The notes: generated from the letters alone by a model not told the origin. A stretch of DNA of 64,000 bases from Pedobacter alluvionis (GCF_003664035.1 NZ_RCCK01000014.1:62001-126000); one strand, 5' to 3'; shown: positions 26,508 to 35,017, counted from the stretch's first letter. Numbers and translations: made by a program.

Positions 26508-27704
26508 ATGGAAAATTCCGTATTGCTAAAAGCAATTATCGACAATGCAATAGACGGATTAATTACTATTGATGACCGGGGGATTGTAGAATCGATAAAC
26601 CCCTCTGCATGCAGGCTTTTTGATTATGCTCCAGAAGAAGTTATCGGACGAAACATATCCATGCTGATGCCCCAACCGGATAGATCTTATCATGACCATT
26701 ATCTTTTCAATTATAAAAAAACTGGTAATGCAAACATCATTGGGATTGGCAGGGAGCTGATTGGTATGAAGAAAAATGGAAGTTATTTCCCGTTTCGTCT
26801 CGGCGTAAGCGAGGTTAAGTATTCAGGCAGGATAGTTTATGCTGGCTTCATTCACGATCTGACCAGAGAAAAAGAGGCAGAAGGAAAATTACAGGATTAT
26901 GCGGCACAACTCGAGGTTCAGGTTGAGGAGCGCACATATTCGCTTAGAATGAGCGTAAATGAACTCCAAAAAACCCAGGTTGAACTCAACCATTCGCTCA
27001 ATAAAGAAAAAGAATTTGGTCAGCTTAAAAGCCGGTTTGTATCTATTGCCTCCCATGAATTCAGGACACCATTGAGTTTGGTTCAGCTGTCAGCATCCCT
27101 GATCGAGCGTTATACAGAATCACTGGATCAGAAGAACATCGGAAAACATGTAGTCAAAATTAAAGACGCCGTCCTGAATATCACTGCTATTCTTAATGAT
27201 TTTTTATCCCTGGAAAAATTAGATAGCGGAATGGTCAAGCCATCCCTGAGTCACTTTAACTTATCGGAAATGGCAGAAGAGATTACCGGAGAGATGCAGG
27301 TGGTTCTACGGGGAAAGCAAAAGATCATCTTTAAACACCGCGGTACGGCGCAAAAAATCACTCTTGATCAGAATCTTTTAAAAAACTGCATTATCATTTT
27401 AATAGACAATGCCATTAAATATTCGGGGTATAACAGTCAGATTCAGTTTTATACCAAAATAAATGACCATAATTGTACGATCAGGATTTGCGACAATGGG
27501 ATTGGTATCCCTGAAAGTGATCACAAACATCTTTTCGAAGCCTTCTTCAGGGCACATAACACCGGAAACATATCAGGTAACGGATTGGGATTGAGCATAC
27601 TATCAAGATACACAGGATTAATGAATGGACAGGTCAGTTTTAAAAGCAGAGTTAACAGGGGAACGTTATTTACACTGACCTTCCCACAAAAAATAATATC
27701 ATGA
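26508..27704 (+). CDS. FixL-like PAS sensor histidine kinase, candidate haem oxygen sensor
   Basis: The 398-residue cytoplasmic kinase has a PAS domain (about 1-120), a coiled linker (125-170), HisKA with phospho-acceptor His183 (ASHEFRTP), and a HATPase domain with ILIDNAIKYS, DNGIGIPES and GNGLGLSIL. The PAS part reads MPQPDRS-Y-HDHY...TGNANIIGIGRE, closely like Bradyrhizobium FixL. His62 aligns with the haem-ligand His200 and Arg82 with the oxygen-contacting Arg220, both 20 residues apart. FixL Arg206 is replaced by Asn68. No membrane segment is visible, as in soluble FixL forms. It overlaps the downstream regulator by 4 nt. Haem binding is inferred and needs proof; the kinase assignment is secure. 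Confidence 0.88.
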   Translation: MENSVLLKAIIDNAIDGLITIDDRGIVESINPSACRLFDYAPEEVIGRNISMLMPQPDRSYHDHYLFNYKKTGNANIIGIGRELIGMKKNGSYFPFRLGVSEVKYSGRIVYAGFIHDLTREKEAEGKLQDYAAQLEVQVEERTYSLRMSVNELQKTQVELNHSLNKEKEFGQLKSRFVSIASHEFRTPLSLVQLSASLIERYTESLDQKNIGKHVVKIKDAVLNITAILNDFLSLEKLDSGMVKPSLSHFNLSEMAEEITGEMQVVLRGKQKIIFKHRGTAQKITLDQNLLKNCIIILIDNAIKYSGYNSQIQFYTKINDHNCTIRICDNGIGIPESDHKHLFEAFFRAHNTGNISGNGLGLSILSRYTGLMNGQVSFKSRVNRGTLFTLTFPQKIIS

Positions 27705-28753
27705 GCAAAAAAGTATTGATTATTGAAGATCATGATGAGATCCGGGCGAACCTCGTTGAAATTCTTGAAATGGCATGTTATACTGTATTTCAGGCAGAGA
27801 ATGGTAAATTGGGCGTTGATCTGGCCATCAGCCATATTCCTGATATCATTCTTTGTGATATCATGATGCCAGAACTTGATGGATATGGTGTACTCTATAT
27901 GCTCAACAGGCATGAGCAGACGACAGGAATTCCATTTATTTTTTTAACTGCAAAGGCTGAGCATGCAGATCTTCGCAAAGGTATGGAATTGGGCGCAGAT
28001 GATTATTTAGTGAAACCTTTCGATGATATGGAGTTGCTAAATGCCATTGATATCCGTTTGAAAAAGAAAGCCGTCAATGATCTGTCCCACAAGAATAAAA
28101 CTGAGGAGTTCCAAATTTTAGTTGAGAAAACGGATGGTCTTGCTGAATTCAAGAAGATTATCGAAGAAAAAAAAAGTAGAGATTTTAAAAAGAACCAGGT
28201 GATCTATTATGAGGATGATCATGGTAAAGGTCTCTATTTGGTCACACACGGTAGGGTTAAAACAATAAAATTAGCAAAAGATGGCAGGGAGCTGATGACC
28301 GGCATTTATGGTCAGGGGGATTATTTGGGGATTAATGCTGTATTAAGTGATAGCGCTTACGCTGATACCGCTACAGCCCTTGAGGATAGTAGTATTTGCT
28401 TAATTCCCTCAGAACAAATGGAAACTATTTTTAATCTATACCCCGAGGTCGCAAGAAAATTTATCCATCTCCTTTCCAGGGACAATAGGGCAAAAGAAGA
28501 ACAGCTGCTGGAACTGGCCTACCATTCAGTGAGAAAAAAAATGGCCGGCACATTGCTCCGACTTTATGGACAAAGAAAAGTAGATGATGATTTAATAAAT
28601 ATCTCCAGAGAAGACCTTGCCGCAATGGCATGCATGGCCACGGAAACGGTAAGCCGCACTTTGTCTGATTTTAAAGATGAGCAGCTCATTGACAGGAACG
28701 GCACAAAAATTACAGTACTTAACCATGAAGGGCTTTCCAAAATGAAAAATTAA
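27701..28753 (+). CDS. Response regulator with receiver fused to Crp/Fnr (FixK-like) DNA-binding module
   Basis: Residues 1-120 form a receiver domain (acidic pair E9/D10, phospho-acceptor D53 in CDIMMPELDG, T83, K105 in VKPFD). After a short linker, residues 145-270 form a cyclic-nucleotide-binding-like beta roll, and 275-350 a Crp-type winged helix with SREDLAAMACMATETVSRTL. The recognition helix E315-T-V-S318-R319 has the FNR form E-x-x-S-R that reads TGAT half-sites, not the CRP form R-E-x-x-G-R. No N-terminal Cys cluster of an oxygen-labile iron-sulfur FNR is present, so the signal must come from the upstream kinase. Fusing receiver to Fnr replaces the FixJ-to-FixK step. Predicted targets are the FNR-like boxes in this island. 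Confidence 0.9.
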   Translation: MSKKVLIIEDHDEIRANLVEILEMACYTVFQAENGKLGVDLAISHIPDIILCDIMMPELDGYGVLYMLNRHEQTTGIPFIFLTAKAEHADLRKGMELGADDYLVKPFDDMELLNAIDIRLKKKAVNDLSHKNKTEEFQILVEKTDGLAEFKKIIEEKKSRDFKKNQVIYYEDDHGKGLYLVTHGRVKTIKLAKDGRELMTGIYGQGDYLGINAVLSDSAYADTATALEDSSICLIPSEQMETIFNLYPEVARKFIHLLSRDNRAKEEQLLELAYHSVRKKMAGTLLRLYGQRKVDDDLINISREDLAAMACMATETVSRTLSDFKDEQLIDRNGTKITVLNHEGLSKMKN

Positions 28754-28759
28754 GACTTT

Positions 28760-31297
28760 TTACAGTACGGTGGTATGGCTATTATCATTCTGTATTTCCA
28801 GGGTGTTAATTCTTTTAAAAAACTTTAAACCTTCTAACCAGATAACGGAAATAAATCCTGTTACTAAACAAATTAATAACTGCCTGCCTGTTAAGGGAGC
28901 AAATCCGAAAAATTGGCTAACTGGCGTGATGTAAATCATAGCTCCGGTCAGGCTAATGGTGATACATATGATGATAGGAACCAGTTTATTCTTATATCTT
29001 AACGTTTCCAACACAGAATAGAAGAATGATCGGTTTGCTAAAGTCAGAAAGATATTAGATACCACCAAAACACTGTATGTCATGGTTCGCACAGTATTCT
29101 CTTTAAAGCCTGATGAGGTGGCATACTTGTAGATTAAGAGCGCACCAAGCGCGATAACAAGCCCTTGTACCATACTAATAAAAAGCTCTTTAAAACTGAA
29201 AAATGTTTCGGTCGGTAATCTGGGTTTTCTTAACATCGCATTTTTCTCCATCGGTTCATTCTCATAGATGATCGAACAGGTTGGTCCCATAATCAGTTCA
29301 AGAAATATAATGTGCAGCGGTGAAAAAAGGTTTGGATAGCGCCAGCCCAGTGCAAGGGGGATGAAAACACAGAGGATAATAGGAATATGAATGGAGATGA
29401 TGTATTGTATTGCTTTTTTCAAATTGGCATAGATCTTTCTGCCCATAGCAATTGCATCGACCATTTTTGAAAGGTCATCTTCCGGAAGAATTAATGAAGC
29501 TGCCTGTTTGGCAATCTCTGTTCCTTTTTTACCCATGGCAATTCCGATATGTGCCGCTTTAAGTGCAGGACCATCATTTACACCATCGCCTGTCATCGCT
29601 ACAATTTCATGATTAGCTTTCAGCGCATTGATAATTCTGAGTTTCGCCTCAGGAAACATCCTTGTAAATATATTCGTTTTAACTACCTCCAGTCGAAGTT
29701 CATCATCGCTAAGCTTCATCAGTTCATCGCCATTCATGAAATGATCAGCTCCCCTTAGCCCTATTTCTTTAGCTATGGCGCTTGTAGTTTGAGCGTTATC
29801 GCCCGTAATGATTTTAACAGTTATTCCCGCATGATAAAAGTCATTCAAAACAAAACGGATATTCTTTTTTGGCGGGTCGGTAAAAGCAATCAATCCGGCA
29901 AACTCCATAGCAAACTCCTGTTGTGTTGCTGGAAAGTGATCGCCTTGAAAACTGGCAGAAGCCACACCAAGCACCCGGTGCCCTGTTGAGGATAATGTTT
30001 CTATCGCTTCAAGAATTTCTTCCTTCTGATGAATAGTGAGATGGCAAACGGATATAATTGCCTCGGGAGCACCTTTTGCTGCAATAATGCGGCTGCCACT
30101 TTTATCCTCAAAAATATGGGTCATCATGGGCGGCCTTCCACTCAAAGCATACTCCTGACGCATGAAGAAGCGAGGTCTTTCATCATGGATCGCATATTTT
30201 TTATATAGATCATGAATGGATATTTCCATAGGATCAAAAGGAATAGGCTCACTGGCCCACATTGCCGTTTCCAATACCGCAAGAGATTCCTGATCTGGAG
30301 GCGATTGCAAATTTACAATTGTACGCTTTACTGGCAGGTAGATGCGATCCAGACTCATCTGATTTTCAGTCAATGTACCTGTTTTGTCGGTACATATTAC
30401 TGTTGCACTTCCAAGTGTTTCTACCGTTTTCATTTGTTTAACCACAATGCCCATTTTAATCAGCCGCCAGGCACCAAGTGCCATAAAGCTGGTAAAGGCC
30501 ACAGGAATTTCTTCAGGAATGATGCTCATTGCCAAGGTAAGGGATTGGAGCAGGCTGGCCATGAACAGGTGACTGTGTAAAAAGTTGATTCCCCAAACCA
30601 TCAAAAATACAATGGCACCAAGAATTACCATATTTTTCACAAAATTGTTAACCTGTCTTTCAAGTGGGGTTTTTTGTTCAGGTATTTTTGAAATACTTAT
30701 GCCTACCTTCCCCAATCGGGTTTCCATGCCAATCGCAGTAACGTTCGCAATGGCAAGCCCACTGATAATGGTGGTCCCGTGAAAGATCATATGATCATTG
30801 GTTGCAGCATCCTTGAATACGGATAAAGACTCTCCCGTGAGTAGTGACTCATTAACCGAAAAATCGTTGGAATGAAAAATCAAACCATCTGCAGGAACAG
30901 ATGTACCTTCTTCTACCACCATGCTGTCGCCGATAACGAGCGATTCAGTAGGAATGTTTAGCAGTGCACCTTCCCGTATCACTTTACAGGTTGGTTTATG
31001 GTATAACTTGAGTTTCTCTAAAGCGTTACGGCTTCTGGAATCCTGATACAGAGAAATCATGGAAAGGAAAAGGATTGAGCACAAAAGAAAAATGCCATTT
31101 GCAAAGTCTCCGCTAAAGCAATAAATCGCAGTAGCAATAAGCAAAATAATGATCATAGGCTCTTTTAAAAGCTTAAAAATCACTGTAAACACATTGTCTT
31201 CTGCTTCGAAACTTAAAATATTTGATCCGTATTTATTTCTGGATTCGAGTACCTGGGCATTCGATAAACCCTCTACGTTGAAATTGTTATCTTCCAT
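28760..31297 (-). CDS. Cation-translocating P-type ATPase
   Basis: I start the protein at ATG 31297 (845 residues, beginning MEDNNFNVEGLSNAQ), because the open frame above it overlaps the small protein gene in another frame and lacks ATPase character. It has the actuator motif LLTGES, the membrane motif IIPEEIP, the phosphorylation site DKTGTLTEN and MTGDGVNDGPALKAAHIGIAMG. PEEIP rather than PEGLP separates it from the pump at 23562. The transported ion is unknown, with Ca2+ or another cation possible. It follows the BON/small-protein pair by 35 nt and is likely the end of the usp-led operon. It is convergent with the regulator gene, 6 nt apart. Confidence 0.88.
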   Translation of the reverse strand: MEDNNFNVEGLSNAQVLESRNKYGSNILSFEAEDNVFTVIFKLLKEPMIIILLIATAIYCFSGDFANGIFLLCSILFLSMISLYQDSRSRNALEKLKLYHKPTCKVIREGALLNIPTESLVIGDSMVVEEGTSVPADGLIFHSNDFSVNESLLTGESLSVFKDAATNDHMIFHGTTIISGLAIANVTAIGMETRLGKVGISISKIPEQKTPLERQVNNFVKNMVILGAIVFLMVWGINFLHSHLFMASLLQSLTLAMSIIPEEIPVAFTSFMALGAWRLIKMGIVVKQMKTVETLGSATVICTDKTGTLTENQMSLDRIYLPVKRTIVNLQSPPDQESLAVLETAMWASEPIPFDPMEISIHDLYKKYAIHDERPRFFMRQEYALSGRPPMMTHIFEDKSGSRIIAAKGAPEAIISVCHLTIHQKEEILEAIETLSSTGHRVLGVASASFQGDHFPATQQEFAMEFAGLIAFTDPPKKNIRFVLNDFYHAGITVKIITGDNAQTTSAIAKEIGLRGADHFMNGDELMKLSDDELRLEVVKTNIFTRMFPEAKLRIINALKANHEIVAMTGDGVNDGPALKAAHIGIAMGKKGTEIAKQAASLILPEDDLSKMVDAIAMGRKIYANLKKAIQYIISIHIPIILCVFIPLALGWRYPNLFSPLHIIFLELIMGPTCSIIYENEPMEKNAMLRKPRLPTETFFSFKELFISMVQGLVIALGALLIYKYATSSGFKENTVRTMTYSVLVVSNIFLTLANRSFFYSVLETLRYKNKLVPIIICITISLTGAMIYITPVSQFFGFAPLTGRQLLICLVTGFISVIWLEGLKFFKRINTLEIQNDNSHTTVL

Positions 31298-31332
31298 TTT
31301 CTCTAGGCATGCATTGATAAGTCTAACCAGCT

Positions 31333-31533
31333 TTACTTTTTTGAAATCTTTAGTATACGCCTGGCCATATTTACCAGTGGCTGGTAAGGCCAAAGGTTCA
31401 TCTGTTTAAAAAGTTCCATAATTAGATAGCGGCTGGAAATCCAGTCCCGGACAGCGATGCGGCTATTTAAATAGGCCCGGGAGAAGTTGAATAAAGAATG
31501 ATGACCCGATTTGTTGTGGTTAGGTTGTTGCAT
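31333..31533 (-). CDS. Small basic protein paired with BON protein (copy 2)
   Basis: The 66-residue product starts at ATG 31533, which lies 11 nt upstream of the stop of the BON gene, so the two overlap as in copy 1. It shares with the protein at 19364-19567 the segments F-S-R-x-Y-L, D/N-WISSRYL and M-x-LWPYxPL and a basic tail. Similarity of the two is far stronger than between their BON partners. No known family is recognised. It lies 35 nt before a P-type ATPase gene. An accessory role for the ATPase or the envelope is possible but unproven. Confidence 0.72.
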   Translation of the reverse strand: MQQPNHNKSGHHSLFNFSRAYLNSRIAVRDWISSRYLIMELFKQMNLWPYQPLVNMARRILKISKK

Positions 31534-31789
31534 GATCGATAAGCAATTCATTGTGTACATTCCATACGCCCGGTGCGTTCCAGGCAATTCTTTCAGCTAC
31601 ATCCTTTTGATACATGGAGTGTACCCTACCACTCAGGGTTACCCTGTTACCAAACACGTTCACTACAATATCATGGCTGTTTATTGCCCAATTCCGCAGC
31701 AGTGCATTGTCTATCGCCTGTAATTTCTCGTTGTTTCTAATGGTTATGATTTTTAAAATGTGTGGACTAAAACTTGTAGACATCATCAT
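31520..31789 (-). CDS. BON-domain protein (copy 2)
   Basis: The 89-residue protein carries one BON domain (about residues 20-85: LQAIDNALLRNWAINSHDIV, GNRVTLSGRVHSMYQKDVAE, then APGVWNVHNELLI). It lacks the C-terminal extension of copy 1 and has no signal peptide. Three ATG codons stand in tandem at the start; the first overlaps the stop of the SHOCT-like remnant upstream as ATGA. The small WISSRYL protein overlaps its end. The gene order remnant-BON-small-ATPase, all on the minus strand behind usp, implies one transcript. Confidence 0.78.
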   Translation of the reverse strand: MMMSTSFSPHILKIITIRNNEKLQAIDNALLRNWAINSHDIVVNVFGNRVTLSGRVHSMYQKDVAERIAWNAPGVWNVHNELLIDHATT

Positions 31790-32294
31790 AATTTTGCGAT
31801 AGCATCGCGTTCCAGGATTTTTTTGTTCCTCTCGTATTCCTTAAGATCAATTGCCCCATTGGCGAAACGTTCCTGAAGAATATGCATTGCCATACTACCT
31901 CCGCCATTTTTAAGCATAGCTGCTATCTGATACTTCATGCCATAGAAAACACTGTTCAGGTTAACCGCTATTATCTGCTGCCACCCCCTCCAGGCTCATA
32001 TCGGCAATGGTATTCTGCTCTCCACCTATTCCTGCATTATTTATAGCAATATCAAGCTTTCCATAAGTTTGCTCTGCAAAGTGAACCAAGGCTTCCATTT
32101 CTGCAGGGATTGCGACATCAGTTTAAAAAAAAGCTGCTATACCTCCAGCTAAATGTATTTCTTCAAGCAAATGTGCCCCTTGTACGGTATCAATATCGGA
32201 AATGACCACATTGCGCCCGCGCTGGCAAATAGTCTGACTGCTGCTTTTCCGATGCCGGAAGCACCGCCTGTTATAATTACCGTTTTATTTCTCA
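31786..32294 (-). pseudogene. Broken short-chain dehydrogenase joined to a SHOCT-like tail
   Basis: Reading from ATG 32294 gives the SDR start MRNKTVIITGGASGIGKAAV (nucleotide-binding TGxxxGIG). A one-base shift near 32222, a stop at the F-F-stop position near 32122 and a one-base gain in a G run near 31985 break the frame. Joining the pieces gives DIAINNAGIGGEQN, SLEGWQQIIAVNLNSVFYG and MLKNGGGS, which are SDR motifs, but no catalytic YxxxK follows. Instead the last frame continues into HILQERFANGAIDLKEYER, a SHOCT (short C-terminal) domain. The SHOCT end overlaps the BON start by ATGA. A deletion seems to have fused an SDR gene to a former SHOCT gene. Confidence 0.82.
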
Positions 32295-32391
32295 TAATGT
32301 TAAATTATTTTTGAGTAAATCTAGTGTATAGTAAATCGCAGTAGTGGCCCAGCTCATGAGAAAGCATGAACATAAAACAGCTTCTAATCGG

Positions 32392-33264
32392 TTAGCAAAG
32401 TGTTCCACGGTAACCTTCTGGTATTACCAGCAAAGGAAGTTTTGTTTTGCGGGCCATATTTTGGGCATGGCTCCCATTTATAAAGTCATTTAGAATGCCA
32501 TGTTTCCGGTGAAGCATCACCAATAAATCGGTCTCTCCATGGTCTTTCAACCAGCCAAGACCATTCTCTACTTTTGATTGATACACATTCTCATAATAAA
32601 TCCGGTCATAATTGATTTTATTTCTAAGTTCACTCATAAATGCACTGATGCGATTCGTAATATCGTGATCAGCATTTCTTCTGATGACATGAACGATGAG
32701 CAACTCTGCCTTCAGTAACCCTGCAAAAGCTGCAACAACTTGTATAGATTCCATATCATTAAGACCAAGATCAGTTGCAAAGGCGATTTTATGAATGGGC
32801 TTAAATGGCGTTTCTTTTGGAACTAGCAATACGGGATAATCTGCAGCATCAATCACATCGCGGCTACTGCTTCCCAGAATCAGTCGTTTTATATTTCCAG
32901 CACCAGAGAGCCCCATTACAACCAAACCTATACGTTGTTGCTGAACAATTTCCTTTAGCAAATCAGTAACTGATCCCAGATCTGATTTTATACTAATCGT
33001 CGGACAAACATCGGCCTCTTTCACCGCATGCGGTATACTATCCTGCAGTTCTTTAGCAAGATCTTCAAGACGGACATTAGTTCGCTTGATAAGCGCTTGA
33101 TAACTTTCTGCTGGCCATAGAATCTCTGTCGGTGAATCCGTAGTAACAGCCGCTGCATTAACCAATACGGTATCGGCCTTAATCGTATGGGCCAGCTCAA
33201 GAGCATATCTTGCGGCATTATCCGCAGCTACTGAAAAATCTGTTGCTATAAGTATTTTTTTCAT
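32392..33264 (-). CDS. Universal stress protein, two Usp domains
   Basis: The chosen start is ATG 33264 (290 residues, MKKILIATDFSVAADNAARY) rather than the GTG at 33285, since the predicted transcript start is near 33278. The first Usp domain contains VVMGLSGAGNIKRLILGSSS, close to the ATP-binding G-x2-G-x9-G-S form, so this member probably binds nucleotide. The second domain begins near residue 150 (IHKIAFATDLGLND). It leads a probable operon through the SDR/SHOCT remnant, BON, small protein and P-type ATPase. A one-mismatch FNR-like box sits 57 nt upstream. Confidence 0.9.
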   Translation of the reverse strand: MKKILIATDFSVAADNAARYALELAHTIKADTVLVNAAAVTTDSPTEILWPAESYQALIKRTNVRLEDLAKELQDSIPHAVKEADVCPTISIKSDLGSVTDLLKEIVQQQRIGLVVMGLSGAGNIKRLILGSSSRDVIDAADYPVLLVPKETPFKPIHKIAFATDLGLNDMESIQVVAAFAGLLKAELLIVHVIRRNADHDITNRISAFMSELRNKINYDRIYYENVYQSKVENGLGWLKDHGETDLLVMLHRKHGILNDFINGSHAQNMARKTKLPLLVIPEGYRGTLC

Positions 33265-33315
33265 CGGTCTGTGTTTCTTACACACAAATCTTGCTATTTT
33301 GTATCAGGAGGGCAA

Positions 33316-33327
33316 TGACGGCCATCA
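33316..33327. promoter_or_regulatory. FNR-like box upstream of usp (32392-33264)
   Basis: TGAC-GGCC-ATCA has one mismatch to TGAT-N4-ATCA. On the minus strand AAGATTTG, one mismatch from TAnnTTTG, begins 29.5 nt from the centre, identical in offset to the box at 17491. The predicted leader is about 14 nt. Confidence 0.5.
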
Positions 33328-33464
33328 GGCATAATGATGATATCCAACATGTAAGAGTTTTTCTGTGATTTAATAAAAGTGTGAATGATTCAAAATACAA
33401 GCAGAATAAGATAACATTTTACATAGCAAAATACGGAAATTGCCTGTTCCATGTTGTTAATCTG

Positions 33465-33505
33465 CTGTAGTGTATGTCGGCTATTAAGGCCGGGGTACAC
33501 TACAG
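33465..33505. repeat. 10-bp perfect inverted repeat in a 370-nt gene-free stretch
   Basis: CTGTAGTGTA (33465-33474) pairs perfectly with TACACTACAG (33496-33505); a weaker inner stem GGC/GCC can extend it. It lies in 33265-33637, a stretch with no credible gene apart from the FNR-like box. It may be an end-of-transcript hairpin or a remnant border. A similar GTAG-based dyad is found near 5155-5206. Confidence 0.45.
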
Positions 33506-33637
33506 TTATATTTCTTTCGGAATAAGAAATACCTGATTCCGCTATTCCATATTTCCCATGATGAATTTTAAAATACACCTGAAGTATCAACATTTCTGTA
33601 ACATACTGGTCTTTAGCTTATTGATCACCAGACTTCA

Positions 33638-34030
33638 ATGATTGATTTTTACCGAAATAGAAATTATGCTTATGCCTGGTACAATGAAGGGGTAATGATT
33701 GAACAGGCCTATCACTTATCCAGCCGAATCCAGAACATTGGAAATGAAGGAATCTACCAGACCGTCCCCTATGCCAGAACACTGGATTCACTGATCAACA
33801 ATCCTGCGCAACGAACAAAAATGGCCAGCCCTGATGTGACAACAGAACTCATGTTGAGTGCTCAATACTTTTTATTTTCCAGGATGGCATGGCAGGGACA
33901 GGATGATTCTTTGAGCAATGAATCCGGCTGGTTTATTCCAAGAAAAAAAATCGCTTACGCACAACTATTAGATAATCTGCTTAATGAATCTGGTTCAAAT
34001 GGCATATTTCATAGGGTAATTCGGCATTAA
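33638..34030 (+). pseudogene. L,D-transpeptidase scaffold-domain remnant
   Basis: The 130-residue open frame resembles residues about 55-160 of the intact L,D-transpeptidase at 14460-16001: DFYRNRNYAYAW matches RFYKAKGYKLAW, and TTELMLSAQYFLFSRMAW matches the MTDAMITFMNHLHYG helix. The frame stops before any YkuD catalytic segment (no SHGC motif follows) and has no signal peptide. I read it as the surviving N-terminal part of a second L,D-transpeptidase. A free-standing scaffold protein is possible but less likely. Confidence 0.6.
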
Positions 34031-34171
34031 TCTTCAGATAAAACAAATGAAATGGATTTTAGCCCGCTTAAATCTAAAGTCTGAACCAAACAATATTTTA
34101 TCTGAGTTAAATGAAAATATCGACAGATAACCAGTCAGCCAATCAATAATGATCCGGAACGACCATGATGA

Positions 34172-34183
34172 TGATGAACATCA
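34172..34183. promoter_or_regulatory. FNR-like box upstream of mlaE operon
   Basis: TGAT-GAAC-ATCA is a perfect match. TACTTTTG, a perfect TAnnTTTG element identical to the ATPase one, begins 50.5 nt from its centre at 34228. The implied transcript start falls at or next to the mlaE ATG, so the mRNA could be leaderless, or another start is used. Confidence 0.6.
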
Positions 34184-34240
34184 CGCAATACAAATCTGTG
34201 GTCATGGTTATGCGCAAAGCAAGCACATACTTTTGTAACC

Positions 34241-35011
34241 ATGAAGCTATTTCTTCGTTTTAAGAATTTTTTGGATGAGACTGGAAAGGTGGCCAGTTTC
34301 ACAGGCCGCTTCTTTTCAGTAGGTATACAGCCACGTTATGAAAACCGTGAGCTGCTCAATCAATGCTATAAGATAGGCTACCTCTCATTTCCACTGGTAG
34401 GACTAACCTCATTTATTATGGGCCTGGTTTTAACCATGCAATTGCGCCCTTCATTAGTAGATTACGGTGTAGAATCACAACTGCCGGTCATGGTAGGTCT
34501 TGCAATCGTTCGGGAAATCGGTCCGGTAATCACCGCATTGATTTTCGCCGGAAAAATCGGAAGCAGTATTGGTGCTGAACTGGGATCTATGAAGGTAACC
34601 GAACAAATCGATGCAATGACAGTCAGCGGGATAAAGCCATATAAATATCTGGTAGCGACCAGGGTGTTGGCCACAACATTGATGTTGCCTCTCCTTACCA
34701 TTCTCGGCGATGGAATATCATTATTTGGTTCGTACCTGGGCGTAAATATAAGATCAGTAACAAGTATTGACCTATTTTTCCTTCAGGTTTTTAAAAGTCT
34801 CGATTTTAGCGATGTTTTACCAGCCATTATAAAAACCCTATTTTTTGGCTTTGCGGTAGGGATAGTCGGTTGCTATAAGGGATTCAGTTCAAGCAAAGGC
34901 ACCCAAGGTGTAGGTGTTTCGGCAAATTCGGCTGTTGTGCTTTCCTCCGTAATGATTTTCGTTATCGATTTACTGGCTGTACAGATCACTGAACTAATGG
35001 GATTAAATTAA
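34241..35011 (+). CDS. mlaE: MlaE-family ABC permease
   Basis: The 256-residue inner-membrane protein has about five to six hydrophobic helices and the MlaE/YrbE signatures GLVLTMQLRPSLVDYG, VREIGPVITALIFAGKIGSS and MKVTEQIDAMTVSGI. With MlaF and an MCE protein it forms a lipid-transport complex between inner and outer membranes. Three genes in the order mlaE-mlaF-mlaD, with gaps of 6 and 11 nt, form one operon; no mlaB or mlaC gene is present, as is common in Bacteroidota. A perfect FNR-like box precedes it, which would tie envelope lipid traffic to oxygen supply. Confidence 0.92.
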   Translation: MKLFLRFKNFLDETGKVASFTGRFFSVGIQPRYENRELLNQCYKIGYLSFPLVGLTSFIMGLVLTMQLRPSLVDYGVESQLPVMVGLAIVREIGPVITALIFAGKIGSSIGAELGSMKVTEQIDAMTVSGIKPYKYLVATRVLATTLMLPLLTILGDGISLFGSYLGVNIRSVTSIDLFFLQVFKSLDFSDVLPAIIKTLFFGFAVGIVGCYKGFSSSKGTQGVGVSANSAVVLSSVMIFVIDLLAVQITELMGLN

Positions 35012-35017
35012 TCAATA

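Noticed and set aside
31298..31393. N-terminal extension of the P-type ATPase to 31393
   Set aside because: This part overlaps the well-conserved small protein gene in another frame, and an ATG at 31297 begins a normal ATPase N-terminus.
33390..33593. 67-codon minus-strand frame
   Set aside because: It spans the 10-bp inverted repeat, has no family features and no plausible ribosome-binding site; probably not coding.
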